Shown: in pieces, positions 42,034 to 51,871 of the stretch
Layout of the letters: each line of letters begins with the position of its first letter
How positions within the stretch are numbered: position 1 is the first letter of the stretch
Origin: Iodobacter fluviatilis
Lineage (GTDB): Bacteria > Pseudomonadota > Gammaproteobacteria > Burkholderiales > Chitinibacteraceae
DNA: 64,000 bases
Direction: 5' to 3'
NCBI RefSeq assembly: GCF_004194535.1
Contig: NZ_CP025781.1
Coordinates: forward strand, 2,046,001 to 2,110,000
Made by a program: the position numbers and the translations under genes
The notes under the pieces: generated by a model
What the model was told of the DNA's origin: nothing
Database searches by the model: none
What the model saw: the letters and a program-made list of their open reading frames with translations, nothing else

Positions 42034-43595
42034 GCCATATTCACCGCACCCTTTTATTATCAAATACGCATTTGATTGCCTTGCATATAGAGCAAGGCCA
42101 ATTAGTTGAAGAGGATTGCTTTGGTTTAGATGAGATGGGGAAAGAAGCGTTTTTAATTTATTTGGAGCAGCGAAAAGAGTTTGTTTTTAGTTTATTAGTG
42201 GATGTGGTGGAAGAAGATTTTCAATTGGAATCTATTCCTCATTTGGGAAAAACAGATCGCCGTGCCTTATTAATGCGCCGTTTAGAGCAAAACTACCGTA
42301 CCACGCCTTATCGCCGCTTTATTGTGCAAAAAGAAGGGAAAAAGGGAGAGCAAGATCAGGTATTACTATCGGCCTTAAGCCCTGCTGCGCCGATTGGTGC
42401 GGTGGTGAATGCCTTATTAGAGAAAAAAGTAGTGTTGCAAGGCATTTACTCGGTGGCGCTATTGGCAGGGGAAATGATGCACCGCTCAGGTCTAGGGCTT
42501 GCACATTATTTGTTGATTTCATTTAGCTCTGACGGTGGGATGCGGCAGACGTATTTATCGGCAGAAGGGCTTAAATTTAGCCGCGTGAGCAGTTTGCCAG
42601 AAGGAATAGATTTGCAAGACGCGGTGCGGATGGCCGAAGTGATTGTGCTTGAGTCCTTACGTGCTAGGCAATATTTATCCACCTTACGCATGCTTGGTCG
42701 TGACGATAAAGTGCAATTGGCCGTGGTGGCGCCTAATGGCTTAGATTGCCAAGCCGCGATCAGCCAGCGTTTGCAAGCCAGTGGAGAGGCGGGGCATTTT
42801 ACGATTAGTGATGTGCCGTTGGGTTTGTTGGCACAAAAATTGCGGCTCCCCGCCGGGGATTCGCTGCTTAGTATTTTATGTAGCTGGCTGATGCTGCGGC
42901 CACCCGCCAACCACTATGGGCAAGCCCAGCATTTAATCCACGCGATATGGCAAAAATGGGGGCGAATGCTGCGTTATGGCGCGTTTGTTGGTTTGTTTTT
43001 TGTGCTGATTTGGAGCGGCTTGGCGATGCAAGAGGCGAGCGATGTGCAGGCCTCGATTAACCAATCCTTGAAAAAAACGGCGCAAATTGATGAGCGTTTG
43101 CGCCGGTTTAATCTCTTGCTCAAGCAAAGCAATGCCAGTGATCCTGCTGCCATGAAAGGCGTGCATGAGCTATATAACCAGCATTTGCTGACTTGGCCTG
43201 ATATCGAATTAACGCTGCAACAAGTCAGCCAAGTGTTGCTGGAGTTTCCTGAGCTAAGCTTAGATGAGCTACGTTGGCACTCTGGCCGTGCGCCGGTAGA
43301 ACCTGCTACCCAAGCAGCAGCTGAGGCACCGGCTGAGGTGGCTCAGCTGCCCGTTGTTTTGGAGTTACAAGGGCGGGTTGAGCCATTTTCACAGCAGTAT
43401 CGGCAGGCTTTAAACAGTGTAAATCGCCTGAGTAGCCGCTTATCTACCTTACCAAATGTAAAAGTAGAGACGTTGCAATTGCCTTTAAATATTAGCTCTA
43501 CAGCCAGAGTGGAGGGGCAGGTGCTGGCGGATGCAGCCGATGATAAGCGGGTTGATTTTGTGCTGCGCTTAAGCTGGGGGCCAAAAGCACCATGA
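42030..43595 (+). CDS. PilM/PilN-like pilus inner-membrane protein (MshI-like)
   Basis: 521 residues. The first about 290 lack a membrane segment and resemble a divergent actin-like PilM/MshI part (LLLSNTHLIALHIEQGQLVE, LRARQYLSTLRMLGRDDKVQ). One membrane helix follows at about 312-330 (YGAFVGLFFVLIWSGLAMQE), then a coiled coil and a periplasmic PilN-like ferredoxin-like domain (LELQGRVEPFSQQYRQALNS, VNRLSSRLSTLPNVKVETL). It therefore seems to combine cytoplasmic PilM and membrane PilN functions. Assignment rests on topology and neighbours more than on motifs. Overlaps with mshG and the PilO-like gene are four bases each. Confidence 0.7.
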   Translation: MSHIHRTLLLSNTHLIALHIEQGQLVEEDCFGLDEMGKEAFLIYLEQRKEFVFSLLVDVVEEDFQLESIPHLGKTDRRALLMRRLEQNYRTTPYRRFIVQKEGKKGEQDQVLLSALSPAAPIGAVVNALLEKKVVLQGIYSVALLAGEMMHRSGLGLAHYLLISFSSDGGMRQTYLSAEGLKFSRVSSLPEGIDLQDAVRMAEVIVLESLRARQYLSTLRMLGRDDKVQLAVVAPNGLDCQAAISQRLQASGEAGHFTISDVPLGLLAQKLRLPAGDSLLSILCSWLMLRPPANHYGQAQHLIHAIWQKWGRMLRYGAFVGLFFVLIWSGLAMQEASDVQASINQSLKKTAQIDERLRRFNLLLKQSNASDPAAMKGVHELYNQHLLTWPDIELTLQQVSQVLLEFPELSLDELRWHSGRAPVEPATQAAAEAPAEVAQLPVVLELQGRVEPFSQQYRQALNSVNRLSSRLSTLPNVKVETLQLPLNISSTARVEGQVLADAADDKRVDFVLRLSWGPKAP

Positions 43596-44179
43596 AAATA
43601 GTTGGACAAGCCTGGCAATTTATTCGTCACGATTTAATCCTAAGTGGCGCAGCGCTGGTCTGTGCGTTGCTGCTTATTGGCCTTACACAAACTTACCTAG
43701 GCTATATGCAAGCCGAGCAGCAGGTTTTGCGTAGCCATTTGCAAAGCTTAACGTTGCAAGCTGATGCCCAAGAAACCGCGTGGAATAATGCGGTGCAATA
43801 TGGCGCGCTTTATCAGCGCTTAAGTAGACAGGGCATCATCAATGCGGAGCATCGGCTAGATTGGATTGAATACTTAACTGAATTAAATCGGGAAGTGCCG
43901 CAGTTGAAGATTGTTTTTCGGCTGGATCCACAGCGCCCTTTGAGCGCGGTGGTGGAAAACGTGCAGCTTTATGGCAGCAAAATGCAATTGAACTTTGAGC
44001 TTAAAAATGAAGAGGTGTTTTCAGATGTTCTAGCAGGGTTGCAGCACCTGCCTGGCTGGCCAGCTCCTGAGCAATGCGTCTTAACCCGCACTGAGGAGGC
44101 TAGAATAAAAGTGGCGTGTGATATTGAGTGGCTGAGCATCGGCCCTATTGCTCCGCCCGAGGGGGAGGTGAGCCAATGA
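43592..44179 (+). CDS. PilO/MshJ-like pilus assembly protein
   Basis: 195 residues: one N-terminal membrane helix (LILSGAALVCALLLIGLTQT), a coiled segment (QAEQQVLRSHLQSLTLQADA) and a periplasmic domain with strands (LKIVFRLDPQRPLSAVVENV, YGSKMQLNFELKNEEVFSDV). This is the PilO-like topology, but sequence identity to known PilO/MshJ is low by eye. It follows the PilM/PilN-like gene with a four-base overlap and is coupled to the next gene in the same way. Confidence 0.65.
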   Translation: MKIVGQAWQFIRHDLILSGAALVCALLLIGLTQTYLGYMQAEQQVLRSHLQSLTLQADAQETAWNNAVQYGALYQRLSRQGIINAEHRLDWIEYLTELNREVPQLKIVFRLDPQRPLSAVVENVQLYGSKMQLNFELKNEEVFSDVLAGLQHLPGWPAPEQCVLTRTEEARIKVACDIEWLSIGPIAPPEGEVSQ

Positions 44180-44478
44180 AGTACCGATTATTGCTGATGC
44201 TGTTCCCTAGCATGTTGGCTCATGCAGATTGGGGTAAGTTATTTTTTAGCCCTGCTGAGCGTGCCTTATCAAGGGGGGATGGAAGGCCGCAGGCAGAAGC
44301 GTCTGCGGTGATTGATACGTTTAGATTAGATGGTGAAATCAGCCGTAATGGTAAAAAGCTGCGCTGGGTAAATGGCGAGCTTAGCCGTATCCCGCTTCCC
44401 TCTGGGCTGAAAGTTGGCCAAACGCTGACGCGAGAAACGGGTGTGAAGCGCGATGTCTATCAGCCGCAGCAGGACTAA
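44176..44478 (+). CDS. PilP/MshK-like small periplasmic protein
   Basis: 100 residues from the ATG overlapping the PilO-like stop (ATGA). It has a signal peptide MKYRLLLMLFPSMLAHA and a short domain FRLDGEISRNGKKLRWVNGE, a pattern seen in PilP, MshK and GspC-type periplasmic connectors ('l.G.i...g....WvNG'). An upstream in-frame start at 44128 would destroy the signal peptide. It may link the inner-membrane platform to the secretin MshL. Confidence 0.65.
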   Translation: MKYRLLLMLFPSMLAHADWGKLFFSPAERALSRGDGRPQAEASAVIDTFRLDGEISRNGKKLRWVNGELSRIPLPSGLKVGQTLTRETGVKRDVYQPQQD

Positions 44479-44480
44479 GT

Positions 44481-46013
44481 ATGCAGCGCGGATTTAATCA
44501 ACGTGGCGCGATTGCCTTAATGCTATTGATGGTGGTGGGCCTAGGTATTGCCGCTGCTGTTTTATCGCGCTTTAGCCATCACACTTTTGAGCTACACCGA
44601 GAGCAGCAAACATTGAGTGCGCTGGCGCAAGCTAAGCAAATTTTGTTGGCCGATGCCTTGGCAAAGCGCGGAGGTACGTTGGTTCGCCCAGGCGAGTTTT
44701 ATTGCCCAGATCGCAATGTGCAAGGTGAGGCGGGCTATGGGCAGAGTGGTTTAGGTTTAGCCACGCCATCTTGCCCTAGTAATCAGCCCGCTACCCGTAT
44801 CGGCAGAATTCCTTGGGCAACTTACCACTCCGAAGAATTACGCGATAGCTCGGGTGAGCCTTTATGGATGGCGGTGGCCGATGGGTTTCAGGAAAGAATA
44901 ACGCAGCCGCTTAATAGCGATACCGCCCCCCAAGCGCCTAATCCTTGGTTTTTTGCCGCAGCCAATAGTGGCGCGCAAGCTTTATCTGATGCAAGTGATC
45001 CTATTGTGGTGGTGATTTTAGCCCCTGGCCCGGCTCTGGCTGGGCAAAACCGCAGTACTGCGGCGCAGCAACGTAACCCAAACAATTATTTTGAATGTAA
45101 TCGGCCAACGGTGGGGGGGGCTTGCCTTGGTTCCCCGAATAACTACGCTAATACTAATGCTACGCTAGGCCGTTTTTTAGATGGCCCACGCTTAGATAGC
45201 AGCGGCAATCCAACGCTAAACGATAGAATTATCACTATTCGGCGCAGTGAATTGCTGAGGCCTTTAGAGCAAAGAGCGGCCAGGGATTACCAGCAGTTAT
45301 TCGATTTATGGGCAAGGCAGGTGGGCAGCAAACGTCTGCTGCCTAGCCCGAGTAATCCGCTCGATGTGGGTTTGCCTTTCCCCGCCAAACCAGATGACGT
45401 GGGCTGTACGCAAACCGGCGCAGTTAGCTTGCTGCCATCGGCGTGTGCACCGAATCCCACCATTTGCCAAGGCCGCCCACCTAGATCGGTGGAGCTAACA
45501 GGGCTCGGTTTAGCGGTTTCTCCTTTGTATTTGGTGAACCCCATTAATATGCCCACCAGCATCGCTAGTCTGGCTAACTGGCAAAGCTTGCTGAGTGAAT
45601 ACGATTGGCTTTATCGCAATCGCTGGGAGCAAGTGTTTTTTTATGCGGTAGCCAATACACCAAGCTGCGCCTTGCCAGCTATGCAATTACTCAATATGCA
45701 GCTGCCTAGTGATATGGCAGGGGTAGAGGTGGTATTGATGAGCACAGGTGTGGCGCAAACGGGGCAGCTTCGCGGCACGGTTTTAGAAAGAGCCAGCCTA
45801 AGTAATTATTTAGATTTGGCAACCAGCCCTATTGCACCACCACCCTTTGCAAGCAACATTAACCAAACGGCTTGGGGTGCGTTGCCTAGCAACCGCTATG
45901 CCAAGATGCAAGCGGTGGATGTGGGCAATGATGCTTTGTATTATCGCTATACCTCAACCACTGTGCCGCCTGCAGCGCCGAAATGGCTGTATGCCCCAAA
46001 GGATAGACCATGA
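44481..46013 (+). CDS. Large pilin-like protein with class III-type N-terminal helix
   Basis: 510 residues. The N-terminus MQRGFNQRGAIALMLLMVVG then LGIAAAVLSRF is a basic stretch plus hydrophobic helix resembling a minor-pilin (PilX/GspK-like) start without the canonical Glu5. The body has GGTLVRPGEFYCPDRNVQGE and many Cys/Pro-rich loops (CNRPTVGGACLGSPNNYANT). The 'LPCPD..' theme is shared with the following pilin (LPCPANP). Because of its size it may be a tip-located adhesin-type minor pilin of the MSHA-like system. It is coupled to the next gene by a four-base overlap. Confidence 0.6.
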   Translation: MQRGFNQRGAIALMLLMVVGLGIAAAVLSRFSHHTFELHREQQTLSALAQAKQILLADALAKRGGTLVRPGEFYCPDRNVQGEAGYGQSGLGLATPSCPSNQPATRIGRIPWATYHSEELRDSSGEPLWMAVADGFQERITQPLNSDTAPQAPNPWFFAAANSGAQALSDASDPIVVVILAPGPALAGQNRSTAAQQRNPNNYFECNRPTVGGACLGSPNNYANTNATLGRFLDGPRLDSSGNPTLNDRIITIRRSELLRPLEQRAARDYQQLFDLWARQVGSKRLLPSPSNPLDVGLPFPAKPDDVGCTQTGAVSLLPSACAPNPTICQGRPPRSVELTGLGLAVSPLYLVNPINMPTSIASLANWQSLLSEYDWLYRNRWEQVFFYAVANTPSCALPAMQLLNMQLPSDMAGVEVVLMSTGVAQTGQLRGTVLERASLSNYLDLATSPIAPPPFASNINQTAWGALPSNRYAKMQAVDVGNDALYYRYTSTTVPPAAPKWLYAPKDRP

Positions 46014-46753
46014 AGCAGAGTGGCTTTACCCTGGCTGAAATTGCCATTGTGCTGGTGATTGTTGGCATTATGCTGGCGGGTGGTTTGGGGGCATTTAAGG
46101 CGCAAACCGATGCGCAGCGCAGCAATGATGGCCGCGCACAATTGGCTGAGATTAAAGAATCCTTACTGGGTTTTGCCGTACAAAATGGCCATCTGCCTTG
46201 CCCTGCCAATCCTGCCTTAACTACCTTTATTGAAGATCGAGCGGCTAACGGTACGTGCAACCGTGCCCAAGGCAGCATCCCTGGCGCTAGCCTAGGTTTA
46301 GCCAAATCAACCGATCCCTATGGCCAGCCGTTTACTTATCGAGTGAGTACCGATTTTGCCGATAATGGCCCTGCCTCATCTCCCCCAGTGATTACAGACA
46401 GCAATCAAACCTTGGGAGGATGCCCGCTTGGGAGTGTGGCAGCGGCTGGAATTAGTTTTATGCTTTGTTCGCAGGGGGATATTTCTGTGTTGCCAACCTC
46501 AGGCGCAGCAACGCCATTGGCTTCACAGCTGGTGGCGGCGATTGTGATGCACTTTCGCCACGGCCCACCCAATGCAGGGGTGGGATCGGTGGATGAGCAA
46601 GAAAACACCAGCAACAACACCACATTTATTAGTAAATTACGCGTCGATGATAATCCGGCCACGCCAGCGGACGAAGAATTCGACGATATAACGGTTTGGA
46701 TCAGCCCCTCTATTTTGATCGCCAAAATGCTGGCGGCGGGTAAACTACCTTAA
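46010..46753 (+). CDS. Type IV prepilin-like protein of the MSHA-type operon
   Basis: 247 residues with a prepilin start: MKQSG / FTLAEIAIVLVIVGIMLAGG, with cleavage after G5 and Glu at +5 of the mature protein. The body begins QTDAQRSNDGRAQLAEIKES and contains HLPCPANPALTTFIEDRAAN, with four to six Cys. It is last in the operon and followed by a strong terminator. It shares the PCP motif region with the large pilin-like protein just before it, so the two may form a pilus tip pair. Confidence 0.82.
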   Translation: MKQSGFTLAEIAIVLVIVGIMLAGGLGAFKAQTDAQRSNDGRAQLAEIKESLLGFAVQNGHLPCPANPALTTFIEDRAANGTCNRAQGSIPGASLGLAKSTDPYGQPFTYRVSTDFADNGPASSPPVITDSNQTLGGCPLGSVAAAGISFMLCSQGDISVLPTSGAATPLASQLVAAIVMHFRHGPPNAGVGSVDEQENTSNNTTFISKLRVDDNPATPADEEFDDITVWISPSILIAKMLAAGKLP

Positions 46754-46766
46754 TTGGTTAAGCATA

Positions 46767-46798
46767 AAAAAACCCCACAGCCGGCTGTGGGGTTTTTT
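46767..46798. terminator. Perfect bidirectional terminator between the msh operon and secA
   Basis: 32-base perfect palindrome with no unpaired loop in the DNA (AAAAAACCCCACAGCC / GGCTGTGGGGTTTTTT). It ends 15 bases from the secA stop and starts 13 bases after the last msh gene; it serves both strands. Confidence 0.95.
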
Positions 46799-46813
46799 GT
46801 GGGGCTAAGCGCT

Positions 46814-49558
46814 TTAAGCCACTTGGCCGTGGCAGTGTTTAAACTTCTTGCCAGAGCCGCATGGGCAGGCATCGTTGCGGGATACGCCAGAGAATTGCAG
46901 CTTTGGGCCGCCTTCTGCTTGCATTGCCTGCATCAAAGCGGCTTTGATTTGCTCATCGTCACCACTGGCTAAGATGGCTTCTAGATCGGCATGGTTAAAT
47001 TGCAGTGCCGAAGCAGGGATTTCTTGTGGGCGCACGGCTTCTACATCTTCTTGCGAGCGTACTTGCACGGTCATTACAATTTGCATGACCTCACGCTTGA
47101 TGTTGTCTAATAGTTGCGAGAACAGCTCGAACGCTTCACGTTTGTATTCTTGCTTAGGATTCTTTTGCGCATAGCCGCGCAAATGAATACCTTGGCGTAA
47201 ATGATCTAGCGATGACAAATGCTCACGCCAGCTTTGATCAACGTGTTGCAGCAGTACCGAGCGTTCAAACTGGCGGAAAGTAGTTTCGCCAGCTAATTCA
47301 ACTTTGGTGTTATAGCTTTCAGCCGCAGCCACCTGTACGCGCTCTTTCATCGCTTCAATGGTGAGCGTGGTATCGTTTTTAACCCAATCAGCAATCGCTA
47401 GCTCGATATTTAGCTCGCCTAGGGCGCGCTCAAGACCTGCCACATCCCACTGCTCTTCCATTGAATCGGCTGGAATATAAGAGTTGAATAGATCAGCAAT
47501 CATGCTGTCGCGCATTGCGCTGATGGTGTCGCTGACTTCTTCGCTTTCTAAGATCTCATTACGCTGGCCGTAAATCGCCTTGCGCTGCTCGTTAGATACA
47601 TCATCGTATTCCAGCAATTGCTTACGAATATCGAAGTTGCGGCCTTCAACCTTGCGCTGTGCTGATTCAATCGCGCGGGAAACCATACCCGCTTCAATTG
47701 GCTCGCCTTCAGGCATTTTCAAGCGGTCCATCACCATTGCCACGCGATCGCCAGCAAAAATACGCAGCAGCGAATCTTCTAGCGATAGGTAGAAGCGGCT
47801 AGAACCCGGGTCACCTTGACGGCCAGAACGGCCACGCAGCTGGTTATCAATACGGCGTGATTCATGACGCTCAGTACCAATAATATGCAAGCCGCCCGCA
47901 GCAACCACGGCATCGTGGATGATTTGCCAATCGGCCTTCATGCTGGCGATTTTTGCGTGTTTGTCGGCGTCACTCAGCTCAGTGTCTTGCTCAACGGCTT
48001 TGACTTCGCGCTCGATATTACCGCCCAGCACGATATCCGTACCACGGCCCGCCATATTGGTGGCAATGGTAATCACGCCAGGCGAGCCTGCTTGGGCCAC
48101 GATATCGGCTTCACGCGCATGCTGTTTGGCGTTCAGCACATTGTGCTTGAAGCCGTCTTTTTCCAGCATTTCAGAGAGCAGCTCAGATTGCTCAATTGAA
48201 GTAGTGCCTACCAAAACGGGTTGTTTACGCTCTTGGCAGCCTTTGATATCGGAAATGATGGCGTTGTATTTTTCGCCAGCGGTTTTGTAAACCTGATCTT
48301 GTCTATCGTCACGCACCATAGGGCGATTCGTTGGCACTATCACGGTTTCTAGGCCGTAAATTTGCTGGAATTCGTAAGCTTCAGTATCGGCAGTACCGGT
48401 CATACCTGATAGCTTGCTATACATGCGGAAGTAATTTTGCAGGGTAATCGTGGCAAGAGTTTGGTTCTCTTGATTGATTTCCATGCCTTCTTTGGCTTCA
48501 ACCGCTTGATGCAAGCCTTCAGACCAGCGACGGCCAGACATTAAACGGCCAGTAAATTCGTCAACGATGACGATCTCGCCTTCGTCGGTCACCACATAGT
48601 GCTGATCGCGCTGGAATAATGAATGTGCGCGCATTGCAGCATAAAGGTGATGAACCAAGCTGATATTGATCGCAGAATAAAGGCTGTCGCCTTCTTTTAG
48701 CAGGCCTTTTTGGCTGAGAATAGCCTCAACTTTCTCGTGACCTGCTTCAGAGAGCAATACTGAATGGGCTTTTTCATCCACCCAGAAATCGCCTTCAGAT
48801 TCTTCCTCAGATTGGCGAGTCAGTTGGCCGGGGATATCGTTAACCAGTTGATACATCTCGATGCTGTCTTCAGCAGGGCCAGAGATAATCAAAGGAGTGC
48901 GCGCTTCATCGATCAGAATCGAATCCACTTCATCGACAATCGCGTAGTTGAGTTTGCGCTGTACGCGCTCACCCACGGTGAACACCATATTGTCGCGCAA
49001 GTAATCAAAGCCGAATTCATTATTGGTGCCGTAAGTAATATCGCAGGCGTAAGCTTGCTGCTTATCGTCGTGCTGCATTTGGCCCAGATTCACACCGCAA
49101 GTTAACCCTAAGAAGTTATAGAGCTTGCTCATTGTGGCCGCATCGCGGCTGGCGAGGTAATCGTTTACGGTAATAACGTGTACGCCATTACCTGATAAGG
49201 CATTTAAATAGGCGGGCAAGGTTGCAACTAGTGTTTTACCTTCACCGGTACGCATTTCAGAAATCTTGCCTTGGTGTAGCGCTAAGCCACCCATTAGCTG
49301 TACGTCAAAATGACGCATGCTTAAACTGCGCTTAGAGCCTTCGCGGCAAACAGCAAAGGCTTCTGGCAAAATTTGATCAAGCGTTTCACCTTGGGCGACG
49401 CGCGTTCGGAACTCAGCTGTTTTAGCCCGCAAGTCATCATCAGAGAGCGCTGCAATACCAGCTTCGAGCGCGTTGATCTGCTTTACGATGGTGCCATATT
49501 GTTTGAGCAGGCGGTCATTACGACTTCCGAAAACTTTTTTGAGCAAATTTGCAATCAT
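46814..49558 (-). CDS. secA: Preprotein translocase ATPase SecA
   Basis: 914-residue motor of the general secretion pathway at the inner membrane. Walker A is [20 protein letters not shown]. Other seen segments are [26 protein letters not shown], Walker [56 protein letters not shown] and [20 protein letters not shown]. The C-terminal zinc tail [15 protein letters not shown] binds SecB. Full length. It is followed by the shared palindromic terminator. The upstream neighbour M23 peptidase gene is the usual one in this lineage. Confidence 0.97.
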   Translation of the reverse strand: MIANLLKKVFGSRNDRLLKQYGTIVKQINALEAGIAALSDDDLRAKTAEFRTRVAQGETLDQILPEAFAVCREGSKRSLSMRHFDVQLMGGLALHQGKISEMRTGEGKTLVATLPAYLNALSGNGVHVITVNDYLASRDAATMSKLYNFLGLTCGVNLGQMQHDDKQQAYACDITYGTNNEFGFDYLRDNMVFTVGERVQRKLNYAIVDEVDSILIDEARTPLIISGPAEDSIEMYQLVNDIPGQLTRQSEEESEGDFWVDEKAHSVLLSEAGHEKVEAILSQKGLLKEGDSLYSAINISLVHHLYAAMRAHSLFQRDQHYVVTDEGEIVIVDEFTGRLMSGRRWSEGLHQAVEAKEGMEINQENQTLATITLQNYFRMYSKLSGMTGTADTEAYEFQQIYGLETVIVPTNRPMVRDDRQDQVYKTAGEKYNAIISDIKGCQERKQPVLVGTTSIEQSELLSEMLEKDGFKHNVLNAKQHAREADIVAQAGSPGVITIATNMAGRGTDIVLGGNIEREVKAVEQDTELSDADKHAKIASMKADWQIIHDAVVAAGGLHIIGTERHESRRIDNQLRGRSGRQGDPGSSRFYLSLEDSLLRIFAGDRVAMVMDRLKMPEGEPIEAGMVSRAIESAQRKVEGRNFDIRKQLLEYDDVSNEQRKAIYGQRNEILESEEVSDTISAMRDSMIADLFNSYIPADSMEEQWDVAGLERALGELNIELAIADWVKNDTTLTIEAMKERVQVAAAESYNTKVELAGETTFRQFERSVLLQHVDQSWREHLSSLDHLRQGIHLRGYAQKNPKQEYKREAFELFSQLLDNIKREVMQIVMTVQVRSQEDVEAVRPQEIPASALQFNHADLEAILASGDDEQIKAALMQAMQAEGGPKLQFSGVSRNDACPCGSGKKFKHCHGQVA

Positions 49559-49658
49559 CTAAAGCTACCAGCAATGGGCAAGGCCCGGTTAGTGTGACAA
49601 CGGCGGTTAGAACATCCTAATCCGCCGTATATGCGACCATTTCAATCAAAATTCAAGG

Positions 49659-50558
49659 TCAATCGCCGGATTTTGTCGCAGCAATGTTAATTTCATTCGT
49701 GGCAGGGCCAATAAAGCGTAAAGGGTTTTGTGCAATTCCTTTGTAGCGAATCTCAAAGTGCAGATGTGGCCCAGTTGAACGCCCTGTGCTTCCTAGTAAG
49801 GCAATGGTCTGGCCAGCGTTGACTTGCTCACCTACTTTTACGGCTAATTTGGAGGCATGAGCATAGCGGCTAGTGATTCCATTGCCATGATCTAAGTCAA
49901 CCATATTACCATACTGGGGGTGGAAGGCCGCAAAGCTGACTTTCCCCGTCGCAGCCGCCATAATGGGTGTGCCGCTTTCGCCCACAAAGTCGATTCCTTC
50001 ATGAAAGACTTGGTTGCCGTTAAAGGGGTCTATCCTTTTGCCAAAGCTTGATGATTGTAAACCTACATTCAGCGGGGCTTTGGAAGGCAGTTGCCATGTC
50101 TTTGGCTGCAGTAAGATGCTTTCTGCTAAGGCGAGCTGATCCAGCCTCGCGTTTAAACTGCTGCTCGCCGCATCAATTTCACTACCAAGAGTGGCGGCCG
50201 TTAAGGGGGTGCCCGAGTGTTGTATCCCGCCACGTGGCACGGGTTGGCTAGATAAAAACGGCTTGATATCAATACCGGTTTTATTGCCAACTTGGCTGGC
50301 TAGCCCATCTAAGCGGAGTAATTTGGCCTGTAGCTCGCCTACACGAATGGCGAGTGCGTCGATTTCAGTTTGGCGGGTGTTATTGCTGCCCGGCATTAGC
50401 CGCCATAGCGCTTGATGAGAGCTAGGTTTGATTAGGGAACCTAAGGCGAAAGCGACCGATGCCACCAGCAAAAGCATAAGCAGGGCTAGACTTATAATTT
50501 GTCGGCTATCGAGCGAAACCGTTTTGCCTAGCCGATTAGACATCACAATGATATTCAT
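49659..50558 (-). CDS. M23 family (LytM-type) peptidoglycan endopeptidase
   Basis: 299 residues: an N-terminal membrane anchor (IISLALLMLLLVASVAFALG), a coiled coil (TEIDALAIRVGELQAKLLRL) and an M23 domain (residues about 175-285). The zinc ligands are in NQVFHEGIDFVGESGTPIMA (H and D) and STGPHLHFEIRYKG (HxH), and the active-site loop is GNGITSRYAHASKLAVKVGE. All ligands are intact, so it is likely catalytic rather than a degenerate activator. Divergent from dciA with only a few tens of bases between. Confidence 0.92.
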   Translation of the reverse strand: MNIIVMSNRLGKTVSLDSRQIISLALLMLLLVASVAFALGSLIKPSSHQALWRLMPGSNNTRQTEIDALAIRVGELQAKLLRLDGLASQVGNKTGIDIKPFLSSQPVPRGGIQHSGTPLTAATLGSEIDAASSSLNARLDQLALAESILLQPKTWQLPSKAPLNVGLQSSSFGKRIDPFNGNQVFHEGIDFVGESGTPIMAAATGKVSFAAFHPQYGNMVDLDHGNGITSRYAHASKLAVKVGEQVNAGQTIALLGSTGRSTGPHLHFEIRYKGIAQNPLRFIGPATNEINIAATKSGD

Positions 50559-50585
50559 TGAATTTAACCTTTGCGAACCATTTTA

Positions 50586-51026
50586 ATGCTGAAAAAAACC
50601 ACTCTGAAGCAGGTAGGAAATGATCGACAGCTCGCCAGCCTGATGCATCAGGTAGACGATTTGGCGAGAGTTTTAACCCAAGTGCGGGGTGTGCTGCCGC
50701 CAGCGATGGCGAGTCATTGCATTGGAGTGGCTTGGTCCGGCGATACTATATTAATTGGTGTGAGTGGCAGTGCTGCTGCATCAAGGGTGCGTCAATTTGC
50801 CCCACAGATTTTGGCCGCACTGCAAGCCGGCGGATGGAAAGCTACCGCAATCTTGCCCAAGGTGCAAGTTGGTTTGCAAAGCACAAAGGCCATGCGAAGC
50901 AAAGACTTATACTTAAAAGAAGGGGCTTGCGTGGCTTTTTCTGAGCTATCTGCCACTTTGGAGGATGGGCCTTTAAGAGAAGCAATTACATCATTGCTAA
51001 ATCGTCATTTACCTAAAAAAAGCTGA
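50586..51026 (+). CDS. dciA: DciA-like (DUF721) replication protein
   Basis: 146 residues from the ATG at 50586; a TTG 15 bases earlier is also in frame. The KH-like DUF721 core is LMHQVDDLARVLTQVRGVLP, CIGVAWSGDTILIGVSGSAA, ASRVRQFAPQILAALQ, with a C-terminal helix. DciA loads the replicative helicase in bacteria lacking DnaC. The location beside the M23-secA pair is the usual one for this gene, which supports the call although the family is divergent. Confidence 0.8.
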   Translation: MLKKTTLKQVGNDRQLASLMHQVDDLARVLTQVRGVLPPAMASHCIGVAWSGDTILIGVSGSAAASRVRQFAPQILAALQAGGWKATAILPKVQVGLQSTKAMRSKDLYLKEGACVAFSELSATLEDGPLREAITSLLNRHLPKKS

Positions 51027-51124
51027 ACTTCAGGATTTGGTCTATAAGTACTGTAAGGCTCTATAATCTAATGCTTTTATGGATTTCATGCCACATAGGA
51101 CTATATCTACGAAGGAGCGGAGCG

Positions 51125-51784
51125 ATGAGTATCAAGCAATGCAAGGGCCATGCTAAGCAAACAGGCTTTACCTTGGTTGAGTTAGCCATTGTGCTGGTGA
51201 TTATCGGCTTGATTTTAGGGATGGCGTTTAAAGGCAAGGATTTGATTGATGGGGCGAAGGTGAAGAGCCTCGCCGCCCAATATAATAAAATTCAAGCGGC
51301 GTTTAATATTTATTTTGAAAAATATGGCGCATATCCTGGGGATGGTTGTACAGCTTTACAGGTGCTTGGCACCTTTGTTCAATGCCCTACTGCAGGTAGA
51401 AACGGCATCCTAAATACTGTAAATGAGGCTAATTCTGCACTGATTCAGCTGCAAAATGCCAATATTCTAACTGCTGCTGATTTACAAACGCCTTTTGGTA
51501 CGACTTGGGCTGTATCTATTTCAACCTCAGCAGTTTTTCCGCCTGCGGGCACTAATTATTTATCATTTACCAATCCAGTAAACGCTGTGCCTATCGCAAC
51601 GGTTGCTGATGCTCGCTATGTTTGTGCATTAGATCGGATGATTGACAACGGTGATAGTGGCGCTGTCGCGGTAGGGGGGGCTGGGACGGTGGTTAGAAGT
51701 ACGACCGCACCTCTTTACACCAATGCGACGGATTGTTGGGCGCGTACAGGGACTTCGAATGTAGGTTTACGCTTATTGCCTTAA
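51125..51784 (+). CDS. Type IV prepilin-like protein (stand-alone)
   Basis: 219 residues from the ATG at 51125, set by AAGGAGCGGAGCG before it. The leader MSIKQCKGHAKQTG is long and basic, with cleavage before FTLVELAIVLVIIGLILGMA and Glu5 present. The mature body begins FKGKDLIDGAKVKSLAAQYN and has YFEKYGAYPGDGCTALQVLG, with Cys pairs C79/C91 and C179/C199-like spacing. 'AFKGKDLIDGAKVKSL' is typical of a group of single prepilins in betaproteobacteria. It could serve as an MSHA-type pilin, being not far from the operon that ends at 46.8 kb. Confidence 0.88.
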   Translation: MSIKQCKGHAKQTGFTLVELAIVLVIIGLILGMAFKGKDLIDGAKVKSLAAQYNKIQAAFNIYFEKYGAYPGDGCTALQVLGTFVQCPTAGRNGILNTVNEANSALIQLQNANILTAADLQTPFGTTWAVSISTSAVFPPAGTNYLSFTNPVNAVPIATVADARYVCALDRMIDNGDSGAVAVGGAGTVVRSTTAPLYTNATDCWARTGTSNVGLRLLP

Positions 51785-51871
51785 CCCCCTCGTAAAGACC
51801 TTAAGGGCGTACTCGAAGCGCAGCGCGCCTTACCCCATCAACATTCTCCGTCTAAAACTTAAATTTATTTT

